From JBBDIM01 sp040880405 (GTDB lineage: Bacteria > Planctomycetota > Planctomycetia > Pirellulales > Pirellulaceae): a stretch of 24,624 bases of DNA. The stretch spans positions 1 to 24,624 of the forward strand of contig JBBDIM010000115.1 of assembly GCA_040880405.1 (NCBI GenBank), read 5' to 3'. The notes beneath the pieces were generated by a model. That model did not search any database. It was not told where the DNA came from and was given only the letters and a program-made list of their open reading frames with translations. Shown in pieces: positions 1-7,429 of this stretch (the first letter of the stretch is position 1; the number at the start of each line of letters is the position of its first letter). The position numbers were made by a program, and so were the translations under genes.

Positions 1-170
1 TAGGATTCAAGCCCTAACCAATTTCCGGACAGACACTAGCTACGGCGAATTCTTGGGGTAGCTACGCTTCCCGAGACCGCGGGTTGGGAGCGGGCTGATT
101 GAGGTGCCAGCAACGAAGACGCCAACATTTTCAACAACCCAGGGTAGGGCAGGGGGGCACGATGCCAGCA
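1..170. other. non-coding or unresolved left edge
   Basis: I see no supportable gene here. Frame 2 is open from the window edge to a TAG at 59-61, which gives at most 19 codons. This could be the last residues of a gene lying to the left, but it is too short to judge. The stretch lies downstream of the leftward Rieske gene. No convincing terminator hairpin with a T-tract is visible. Confidence 0.4.
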
Positions 171-491
171 TCACGCCTCTCGGGGTGGTACCAATACCTG
201 AATTTCTTCGCCTTCGACCCGCACTTCAAAACAATCGACCTTGATTTTCGGGTTGTCGAGCCATGCCCCGTCGCAAAGTTGAAATGCCCAAGCATGCCAA
301 GGGCACACCACCAGCCCTTCCTGACACGACCCTGCCGCGAGCGACGCGCCCATGTGCGGGCAAAAATCATCGATCGCCTGATACCCTTCCGGGGTATTAA
401 AAACCGCCACCATGCGGCCGTTCACATTGAAGGCATGACCTTGCCCCTCTTCGATGTCACCGACTTTCGCCACCGTAAAGTAATCCGCCAT
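171..491 (-). CDS. Rieske [2Fe-2S] ferredoxin-type protein
   Basis: This is a 106-residue single-domain Rieske protein. The two cluster-binding boxes are complete: C44-P-H46 and C63-P-W-H66, so one iron would be held by two Cys and the other by two His. The box-1 sequence CPHMGASLAAG and the box-2 sequence CPWHAWAF are typical of the small soluble ferredoxins used as electron donors for ring-hydroxylating dioxygenases and of NirD-like nitrite reductase small subunits. There is no signal peptide or membrane segment, so it should be cytoplasmic. No oxygenase or reductase partner is adjacent, which leaves its redox partner unknown. The ATG at 491 is the only reasonable start, since the protein begins MADYF just as the domain begins. 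A weak AAAGAG lies upstream. The gene is divergent from the TPR protein to its right. Confidence 0.9.
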   Translation of the reverse strand: MADYFTVAKVGDIEEGQGHAFNVNGRMVAVFNTPEGYQAIDDFCPHMGASLAAGSCQEGLVVCPWHAWAFQLCDGAWLDNPKIKVDCFEVRVEGEEIQVLVPPREA

Positions 492-683
492 ATCGCTTGC
501 TCTTTAGCTGAAAAACTCGCTCGTCGACTGCTTGCTGGCTAGAATACGATGATCCCAGCCACACGGCCACCCGGGGCGGCGGAAATCGCAGTTCCTGATC
601 GTTTAAAAAGTATCCTATCCGCCCAGCGTGAAGCCATCGACCCGCCATCCCCAGCGAACCACGCCGGCACAAGGTATCCGCTA

Positions 684-3521
684 ATGCGTCGACAATTCAT
701 CTATTGGCCAATTACCGGTTTGCTGCTTGGCCTGTTTCTGTCTACCACGCCGGTTCATGCCGATGATTTGCCGCAGGCCAAAACCCACTACCTGAAGGGG
801 CGGTATGCCGAGGCCCGAGAACTACTGGGGGAGTCCCCGGAACTCGACCAAGCGGCGGTTTTGCTGGCCCGGACCTATCGGGCCGAGGGAAAACGAGACG
901 AGGCGAAGCAGGCCCTAGAAACCTTTCTCACCGAGGGTGCCCCCTCAGCCCCGGTGCTCGCGGAACTGGCCGACATGGCGTTTGACTCGGGAGACTTGGA
1001 AACCGCCGCACGGCACAACAAGCGAAGTCTTTCCCTCAACGGGAAGCTCGCTTTGGCCCGTTGGCTCGATGCGGAACTGGCCCGCGTGACCGGCGACTTG
1101 AAACAGGCGGAACAGGGGTACGAATGGTTCATCGACCACTACAACGCCACCGACCAATTCACCGACCCTGAAGCCCTTTATTACACCGGATTGGCTGCGG
1201 CCCAGTATGCGCGTTGGACGCGCAATAGTGGGCAGTTCCATTTTCTGGTAAATGAGCTGTTCCCCGACATCTTGAAGTTGGAACCTAATTACTGGCCGGC
1301 CCATTTGGCCCTCTCGCGGTTGTTCACGGAAAAGTTCAACCTGGCCCTAGGGCAAAAGCACCTGAGCCTCGCCTTGGCGATCAACGGCAATCAGGCCGAT
1401 CTCTACGCCCATCGGGCCGAACTGGGCCTGCTTGCATACAATCTCCAACTCGCGGCGGCCGATGCCAACCGCGCCCTGGAAATTTGCCCAGGGCATGTCG
1501 CCGCGACGCGGGCCTTGGGTAAATCTCGTCTGGCCGACTTCCGACCTCGCGAGGCGATCGAGCTACTGCAAGCGGCGGCCGAGCAAAACCCGACCGACCA
1601 CGAGACATTGGGCTATCTCGCCTCCGCCTATGTCGCGGCGGAAGGGACCAAGCGAACCGATCCCGAGACCGACGAACCGACCGACCTAGGAAAACTCATC
1701 CAGCAGCAAACCGACACGCATCCCGCCCCCGGCGAATTCTTCGCCGCCTTGGCTGCCGGGTGCGATATCGTCCGCAAATATCCGCAAGCGGTCGAGTACT
1801 TCCGCGAAGCAAAACGTCACATGCCGCAGTTGATCCACGTGCATGCCGACCTCGGTATGGTGCAGATGCGAATGGGCAACGAGGAGGAAGCCAAGGAAGT
1901 GTTGGAGGAGGCGTTTAAGATCGATCCGTTCCATGTGCGCGTCAAAAACTCGCTCGAGGTCCTCGATGTCCTGGAGAAATACGAAACGATCGAGACAGAG
2001 CACTTTTTGGTCCGCTTCGATCCGGAAAAGGACGCCGTGCTGGCCGAGTACGCCGCAGAGTTCCTAGAGGAAAACGTCTATCCGGTCGTTTGCGAGTCGA
2101 TGGGTTACGAGCCCCAGGAAAAAACGCTGATTGAGATCTTCAATCAGGCCCGCAACACGAGCGGCCATGGTTGGTTTAGTGCGCGGATGGTCGGTCTGCC
2201 GTACGTCGGGACGGTCGGGGCCTGTGCGGGCAAGATGATCGCGATCACCTCGCCCCAGGCAACCGCTCGGCCATTTCACTGGGGGAATGTCCTGCGGCAT
2301 GAATTCGTGCATGTCGTGAATCTGCAACAGACCGACTTCAACATTCCCCATTGGTACACCGAGGCGCTCGCGGTCACCTACGAAAGTGACGACCGTCCGC
2401 CCGATTGGGACGAGATTTTGGCTCGGCGACTGGTCGACGACAACATCTTCAACCTCGACACCATCAACCATGGTTTCATCCGACCGGCCGATGGCGAGGA
2501 CTGGACTTTGGCCTACTGCCAGGCCTACTACTACGCCAAGTTCCTGACGGAAAACTACGGCGACGACGCCCTCCGCAAACTTCTGGCGGGGTACACTGCC
2601 TACGAAACCACCCCGGAGATCTTAGAAAAACGGTTCGAAGTATCCCAGGAGGATTTCGAGCGGCGGTATCGCAAGTTCCTCGAACATCAGGTGATGCACG
2701 TCAGCCCCTCGTCCCACCGGACGAGCGACTTGGCGAAGCTCACGCGTCAGGCGGAGGAAAAGCCGGAGGACGTTGACCTCCAGGCCGATCTGGCGATGGC
2801 CTACCTGAGCCGCAAGAACCTGCCGACCGCCCGCAAGCACGCTAATCAGGCCTTGCAGGTTGACCCTGAACATCCGCTGGCGCTGTATGTCATGGCCCGG
2901 TTACACTTGGCGATCGGCGATAACGAAGCGGGCTTGGAAAAGATCGAGCAAGCCGCGTCCGGCGAGCGCGCGGACCGCAATGCCCTCGCCTTGCTAGCCA
3001 ACCTACGGCTCAAGCAAGGCAAAGCGGACGAGGCCCTCACCATGTACCAAAAGGGTGCCGCGCAGGAACCAGCCCGGCTCCAGTGGCAAGAGTCGATCAT
3101 CCGCGTGCTGCTGGTGCAAAAGGATGATGAGGGGCTGCTCCAGTGGATTCCCAGGGTCACCGCCCGCAAACATCACGACGCCCTGCTCCGGAAAAAGATG
3201 GCGGATTTGCATCTGGGTCGCGAGTCGTGGGAGGAGGCGGAGAAGTGGGCGTACGACGCCATCCAGATCGACGCCACCGATCCCCAAGCCCACCTGATGA
3301 TGGGGCAGGCCCTCCGCGAGCAGGAAAAACTGGCGGACGCGGCCAGGCAATACCGGGTCGCGGGCCAACTTGCCCCCCAACAAATATCGTGGACAATGGA
3401 GGCCGCCCGGCTGTACCACGAGGCGGGCGAGACGGACGAGGGGAGGGGGATACTCGAAAAGTTACTCGAAGCCCATCCCGACCATCAACCGGCTCAAGAG
3501 CTGTTGGATTCCTGGAAATAA
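684..3521 (+). CDS. exported TPR protein with peptidase MA-like (gluzincin) domain
   Basis: This is a 945-residue protein in three parts. (1) Residues 1 to about 25 form a signal peptide: MRRQF, a hydrophobic core, then a TPVHADD cleavage-like site. This is why I place the start at the ATG at 684 and not at the longer in-frame ATG at 549, which would bury the signal behind 45 proline-rich residues. (2) Residues of about 30-465 are tetratricopeptide repeats. (3) A metallopeptidase-like domain follows, with HEFVH at 539-543 and HWYTEALA just downstream. E560 is placed as the third zinc ligand, as in peptidase MA family gluzincins. A second TPR array runs from about residue 650 to the end. The protein probably acts in the periplasm or cell envelope, binding partners through the TPRs. 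Whether it cleaves anything is inference: the HExxH is intact, but some relatives may be non-catalytic. The MazG gene starts 37 bases after its stop, so they may be co-transcribed. Confidence 0.85.
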   Translation: MRRQFIYWPITGLLLGLFLSTTPVHADDLPQAKTHYLKGRYAEARELLGESPELDQAAVLLARTYRAEGKRDEAKQALETFLTEGAPSAPVLAELADMAFDSGDLETAARHNKRSLSLNGKLALARWLDAELARVTGDLKQAEQGYEWFIDHYNATDQFTDPEALYYTGLAAAQYARWTRNSGQFHFLVNELFPDILKLEPNYWPAHLALSRLFTEKFNLALGQKHLSLALAINGNQADLYAHRAELGLLAYNLQLAAADANRALEICPGHVAATRALGKSRLADFRPREAIELLQAAAEQNPTDHETLGYLASAYVAAEGTKRTDPETDEPTDLGKLIQQQTDTHPAPGEFFAALAAGCDIVRKYPQAVEYFREAKRHMPQLIHVHADLGMVQMRMGNEEEAKEVLEEAFKIDPFHVRVKNSLEVLDVLEKYETIETEHFLVRFDPEKDAVLAEYAAEFLEENVYPVVCESMGYEPQEKTLIEIFNQARNTSGHGWFSARMVGLPYVGTVGACAGKMIAITSPQATARPFHWGNVLRHEFVHVVNLQQTDFNIPHWYTEALAVTYESDDRPPDWDEILARRLVDDNIFNLDTINHGFIRPADGEDWTLAYCQAYYYAKFLTENYGDDALRKLLAGYTAYETTPEILEKRFEVSQEDFERRYRKFLEHQVMHVSPSSHRTSDLAKLTRQAEEKPEDVDLQADLAMAYLSRKNLPTARKHANQALQVDPEHPLALYVMARLHLAIGDNEAGLEKIEQAASGERADRNALALLANLRLKQGKADEALTMYQKGAAQEPARLQWQESIIRVLLVQKDDEGLLQWIPRVTARKHHDALLRKKMADLHLGRESWEEAEKWAYDAIQIDATDPQAHLMMGQALREQEKLADAARQYRVAGQLAPQQISWTMEAARLYHEAGETDEGRGILEKLLEAHPDHQPAQELLDSWK

Positions 3522-3558
3522 TCTTCCCCCGGCGACCACCAACCCTGCAAAAGGCCTC

Positions 3559-3894
3559 ATGACCACAGACGCCAATCCCCCGGAAACCGCCGATGTTGGC
3601 CTCCGCGAGTTTCAGCGGTTAATCCACAAGATGTACTACGACAAGGATGAGGCTCGGGGGGTCGAAGGGACCTTCATGTGGTTCACCGAAGAGGTCGGCG
3701 AGCTCGCCTCGGCCCTGAGGGGTGGTACCCATCAGGAGCAAAAAGAGGAATTCGCCGACGTGATCGCTTGGCTTTCAACGATGGCCAATGTGGTGGGGGT
3801 CGACCTGGCAGCCGCCATCGCCGAGAAGTACGGCAGCGGGTGCCCCGGCTGTGGTGCCTTCCTCTGTACCTGTGACGATTCGGAAAAACCGTGA
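3559..3894 (+). CDS. MazG-like nucleotide pyrophosphohydrolase
   Basis: This is a 111-residue single-domain all-alpha NTP pyrophosphatase of the MazG/DUF84-independent small type. The metal-binding signature is complete: E44-E45-x-x-E48 in FTEEVGELASAL, and E64-x-x-D67 in EEFADVIAWL. Such enzymes hydrolyse (d)NTPs to the monophosphate and pyrophosphate, often to clear non-canonical or surplus nucleotides; the exact substrate cannot be read from the sequence. The C-terminus adds a Cys-rich tail, C95-P-G-C98 and C103-T-C105, a possible small metal site. The start is the ATG at 3559: an open frame runs further upstream but overlaps the preceding gene and shows no homologous sequence. An AAAGG lies a few bases before the ATG. 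A terminator-like hairpin follows directly after the stop. Confidence 0.88.
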   Translation: MTTDANPPETADVGLREFQRLIHKMYYDKDEARGVEGTFMWFTEEVGELASALRGGTHQEQKEEFADVIAWLSTMANVVGVDLAAAIAEKYGSGCPGCGAFLCTCDDSEKP

Positions 3895-3898
3895 AGTT

Positions 3899-3930
3899 CG
3901 GCCCCGATCACCTGATTTCGGGCCGGTTTT
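3899..3930 (+). terminator. probable intrinsic terminator after the MazG gene
   Basis: Five bases after the MazG stop, CGGCCC (3899-3904) plus GA (906-907 of this block) pairs with TC plus GGGCCG (3918-3925) around one bulged C and a 10-base loop. GG and four T follow. The stem is strong and the T-tract short, so this would end the TPR-MazG transcript at least partly. Seen in sequence; function inferred. Confidence 0.55.
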
Positions 3931-4073
3931 GACCTGGCGGCGGTCGTGAGGAAGCGACTTTCCGATTATTCTGGAGGGTGCACCCCGTTTCAGGACGCGA
4001 AATCGCCCAGGAATCTCGTTTCCTATTTTCGGCTCATCCAACTATCTCTGACGGAACCGGCTCACCCAAGAAC

Positions 4074-6308
4074 ATGGTGTATTCCCCGAATTCGCTCCGC
4101 AGCCGCTGCACCTTTCGCGGGATCGGCACGCTTGTTGGCTGTCTCCTTTCCGTAGGACTGTTCGCCTGCGGCGATTTGGGAATCACCACGGCCGTTGCCG
4201 GCTCGTGGGTAGGTGACGTGCAAGTGGCGGCCTCGCCCCAGGTCACGCTTGGCTTGGCGGGGCATGTGAAGCTGGGAACCTGGACTCCGATTTCGGTCAC
4301 GCCGGCTGAGGGGATGGATTCAGATTACGATCAGGTGGCGGTCCTGCTGGCCGATACGGATGGCGTTCCGACCCGGACGGATTTGGTCCTCCAAGATGGC
4401 CAGTTCACCGCGGCGGTGAAACTAGGCCGCCGCGACTCCACGCTGGAAATCCAGTTTCGCTCTAGCTCCACCCCAGAAAACCGGCCGTTGGTCTGGCGGT
4501 CCCCCGTTTCAGATCTGGCCACGGTCGTACCCTCCACCACCCGCTGGTATTTGCAGCTCGGCCCCGATTTCGACGCGGAGTCGATCGTCCGCCGCGCTTC
4601 TTCCTCGGACGCCGCCACTCTTTTCACTCAGCTCGATGACAGCCGCTTGTTGCCGGAAGAGTGGTTTCTGTTGGAAGGGGTCGACCAACTGCTGTGGGCC
4701 ACCAGCGATGCGGTTGAGGATTTCGACCTCACAGAGTCGCAATTAGCGGCGATCGATTTGTGGCTGCGGATGGGTGGTCATCTCACCTTGTCGGTCGCCC
4801 AAGCGGCCGACCGACTGATCGGACCGGATCAGCCGCTGGAGCGATTCTCGCCTGGGCGGTTCGATGAAACCTTGATTCAACGCCAAACGACCGAACTGGA
4901 ATCGCTGCTGGGAAGCGTCTCGCGTCTCGACCGAGCGGAGGCCGAACCGCTGCAAATCGCGATCTTGAAAGAGACGCAAGGGGCGGTCATGATTCAGGAA
5001 CTCAGTGGCGACCAACGCCGCCCGCTCTGGGTCCGGCATGTCCGCGGGTTCGGGCTGATCGACTTTGTGGCCTTCGATTTGGACCAGGAGCCGATCGCTT
5101 CCTGGGATGGCCGCACACCTCTGTTGACTCGCCTGCTCGCCGACGGAAGACTCGACTCCGGCACCCGGGCCACCACAACCACCGGTCGTGGTGTGGCTCA
5201 TGTCGGGTACGACGACCTCTCCGGCCAACTTCGCCGAGCGTTGGACCAATACCCGGGGGTCTTCTCCATTTCGTTTTTGATCATCGGGCTGATCCTGGTT
5301 GCGTACATCGCCTTGATCGGCCCGGGGGATTACTTCTTCCTCAAGCGGTTCGCCCCGCGGATGGAATGGACCTGGGTCACGTTTCCGCTCATTGTGCTGG
5401 TTTCCGCCATCGGGATCTGGCAATTGGCCGGTTGGTCGAAAGGGGAGGGGACTCGGGTCAATCAAGTTGATTTGATCGATGTCGACCTGGGTAGTGGCTT
5501 GGTCCGCGGCACCACCTGGGCCCATCTCTTCAGTCCCGACACGGGCCGCTACAACATTGGGCTGCGGGTGGACCAAGTTCCCGGTCAAGCCGGTGGCTCG
5601 TTGCTCTCATGGCAGGGCTTGCCAGGCGGATCACTCGGCGGCATGACCTCCCGCCAAGGGTTGTCCGCGGTGGGAAGTCCTTACCTAGTCCAGTGGAACC
5701 AAACGGATGGGCAAACCAACACGAATCTCGCGAACCTGCCGATTCAAATCTGGTCGACCAAAAGCCTCACCAGCCGCACCTGGAGCCAACTCGACGACGA
5801 CCGGCTCGCTCAACCTTTGACCGAGGGGGAGAGCCAATTGATCCACGGGACGGTTGAGAACCCGACCGATCATGACCTCAGCGAGTGCTACCTGTTTCAT
5901 GGCCGCTGGGCTTATTATATTCCCCGAATTCCCGCCGGCGGGCAGTATTCGCTGCCGCCGGGTGCTTCCGCCCAAAATACGGAAAAGCTGCTGCGGAAAC
6001 GCCGGATTACCGATTCGGCCGATGTCGCTGAGCAGTGGGACAACCAAGGGACCAACGTCAATCGGATCATGCAGATTGCCACACTGCATGAGGCCGCCGG
6101 TGGAAAAAGTTACACCGGTTTGACGCAACGGTACCAAAGTTTTGTCGACCTCTCCAACCTTTCCGCCACCGGTAGGGCGATCCTCATCGGCACCTCCACC
6201 GACCGGGCGACGACCCTCACCCTGGATGGTACCCCCGTCACCGACGAGGCCACCAATCACTGGACGTTCGTCCGACTCGTCCTGCCAGTTGAGCCGGCCG
6301 GTAATTGA
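4074..6308 (+). CDS. large membrane protein next to ABC ATPase, function unknown
   Basis: This is a 744-residue protein that I do not recognise as a named family. With the start at the ATG at 4074 it opens with a signal-like segment (basic stretch, then a hydrophobic core about residues 16-30, with AVAGSW a possible cleavage site). The longer frame from 3978 would put about 32 hydrophilic residues before it, so I prefer 4074. A Cys in LFACGD could be a lipobox, but the -2 Phe makes that poor. Residues of about 45-390 form an extracytoplasmic, beta-rich region. Two membrane segments follow, about 395-420 (ISFLIIGLILVAYIALIG) and 432-455 (FPLIVLVSAIGIWQLAGW). A second soluble region of about 290 residues ends the protein. 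The ABC ATPase starts 36 bases after its stop, so the two are probably one operon and may work together. That partnership is inference from position. Confidence 0.75.
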   Translation: MVYSPNSLRSRCTFRGIGTLVGCLLSVGLFACGDLGITTAVAGSWVGDVQVAASPQVTLGLAGHVKLGTWTPISVTPAEGMDSDYDQVAVLLADTDGVPTRTDLVLQDGQFTAAVKLGRRDSTLEIQFRSSSTPENRPLVWRSPVSDLATVVPSTTRWYLQLGPDFDAESIVRRASSSDAATLFTQLDDSRLLPEEWFLLEGVDQLLWATSDAVEDFDLTESQLAAIDLWLRMGGHLTLSVAQAADRLIGPDQPLERFSPGRFDETLIQRQTTELESLLGSVSRLDRAEAEPLQIAILKETQGAVMIQELSGDQRRPLWVRHVRGFGLIDFVAFDLDQEPIASWDGRTPLLTRLLADGRLDSGTRATTTTGRGVAHVGYDDLSGQLRRALDQYPGVFSISFLIIGLILVAYIALIGPGDYFFLKRFAPRMEWTWVTFPLIVLVSAIGIWQLAGWSKGEGTRVNQVDLIDVDLGSGLVRGTTWAHLFSPDTGRYNIGLRVDQVPGQAGGSLLSWQGLPGGSLGGMTSRQGLSAVGSPYLVQWNQTDGQTNTNLANLPIQIWSTKSLTSRTWSQLDDDRLAQPLTEGESQLIHGTVENPTDHDLSECYLFHGRWAYYIPRIPAGGQYSLPPGASAQNTEKLLRKRRITDSADVAEQWDNQGTNVNRIMQIATLHEAAGGKSYTGLTQRYQSFVDLSNLSATGRAILIGTSTDRATTLTLDGTPVTDEATNHWTFVRLVLPVEPAGN

Positions 6309-6344
6309 GAACCGCATCCGCGCCACACCTAGGAACTTTCGCCG

Positions 6345-7277
6345 ATGATCAAGACCGTCGATCTGACCAAAAAATATGGCGATTTCTACGCCATCCGCGG
6401 CATCGAGTTGGACCTGGAGCAAGGGGATGTGTTCGGCTTCATCGGCCCCAATGGGGCCGGTAAAACAACCACCATGCGGATCATCGCCACCCTGTTAAAT
6501 CCCTCCTGGGGCGAGGCGTATGTCTGTGGCCACTCCATCTATAAAGACCCCAAAGAGATCCGCCGCCTGGTCGGTTACATGCCCGACTTCTTCGGTGTGT
6601 ACGACGATATGAAGGTGATCGAATACCTAGAGTTCTTCGCCGCGGCGTACCGCATCCGAGGTGAACAGCGGCGGAAAGTTTGCAACGAGATGCTCGACTT
6701 GGTCGACCTCGACTTCAAACGCAACGCCTTCGCCAACACCCTGTCCCGTGGCCAAACCCAGCGTCTTGGCCTGGCCCGAGTGCTGCTGCACGATCCACAG
6801 GTTTTACTGCTGGACGAACCGGCGAGCGGGCTCGACCCGCGGGCGCGGATCGGGATGCGGAACCTCCTCAAACGACTCCGCGACATGGGCAAGACGATCA
6901 TCGTCTCCAGCCACATCCTGCCGGAATTGGCCGATGTGTGCAACAAGATCGGGATCATCGACAAAGGGGTGTTGGAAGTCAACGCCTCGGTGGCCGACGT
7001 GATGCGGCAGGTCCGCGAGCGGATGGTCTTACAAATTGGCGTGGCCGGCGACCAAGACTCCGCCGCGAAGCTTCTGGAACAATCCGACCTGGTCGACCGC
7101 ATCGAACCTCGGCCCGACCACCTGTACGTCACACTCAAGGAAGGGGTAGAAGACTACAGCGACCTCCCGACCCTGGTCATTCACGCAGGCCGCAAACTGA
7201 CGCTGTTCCGCGAAGAGGAAATCAACTTGGAATCGGCGTTTATGGCGTTGACGAAGGGGATGACACCGACGGAGTAG
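6345..7277 (+). CDS. ABC transporter ATP-binding protein (ABC-2/CcmA type)
   Basis: This is a 310-residue ABC ATPase. Walker A is GPNGAGKTT (residues 34-42), the signature motif is LSRGQ (133-137), Walker B with the catalytic Glu is VLLLDEP (153-159), the D-loop is SGLD and the switch His is H190. The Q-loop glutamine position reads D81 (GYMPDFFGVYDDM), a departure seen in the broad ABC-2/CcmA-like class, where Glu is also common. The last 90 residues are the C-terminal extension usual for this class. It should energise a membrane partner at the inner face of the cytoplasmic membrane. No ABC-2 permease with six membrane segments lies beside it: the next gene is the planctomycete cytochrome, and the upstream gene is the 744-residue membrane protein. 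AGGAAC about 11 bases before the ATG is the likely ribosome site. Confidence 0.93.
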   Translation: MIKTVDLTKKYGDFYAIRGIELDLEQGDVFGFIGPNGAGKTTTMRIIATLLNPSWGEAYVCGHSIYKDPKEIRRLVGYMPDFFGVYDDMKVIEYLEFFAAAYRIRGEQRRKVCNEMLDLVDLDFKRNAFANTLSRGQTQRLGLARVLLHDPQVLLLDEPASGLDPRARIGMRNLLKRLRDMGKTIIVSSHILPELADVCNKIGIIDKGVLEVNASVADVMRQVRERMVLQIGVAGDQDSAAKLLEQSDLVDRIEPRPDHLYVTLKEGVEDYSDLPTLVIHAGRKLTLFREEEINLESAFMALTKGMTPTE

Positions 7278-7316
7278 GGCAAGGCGAAGGGATCGCCAAA
7301 AAACATCTTTCTAAAT

Positions 7317-7345
7317 TTGCAAATCGTCCCCACCTCTGGTATACC
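7317..7345 (+). promoter_or_regulatory. candidate sigma-70 promoter for the cytochrome/DUF1501 pair
   Basis: TTGCAA at 7317-7322 and TATACC at 7340-7345 are separated by exactly 17 bases. TGG directly precedes the -10, giving an extended -10 element. It sits about 85 bases before the cytochrome start, in the gap after the ABC gene. The -10 overlaps the perfect palindrome TGGTATACCA (7337-7346). Motif match only; no transcription start is known. Confidence 0.4.
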
Positions 7346-7429
7346 AAAGGCTGACGATTCCCTCGTGGGATCGCCACCCCTCCCACCTTGGCTCCCAAGC
7401 TTTCACCTTCCCACCTCGCCACTTGATGG

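Noticed and set aside
4152..4172. Lipobox in the 744-residue membrane protein (LFAC)
   Set aside because: Phe at -2 is unusual and a further hydrophobic or small-residue stretch with an AVAG cleavage-like site follows, so an ordinary signal peptide is as likely.
4743..5588. 281-codon minus-strand frame
   Set aside because: It lies wholly antisense to the 744-residue membrane protein. It is rich in Pro/Gln/Arg as expected of a mirror frame and resembles no family.
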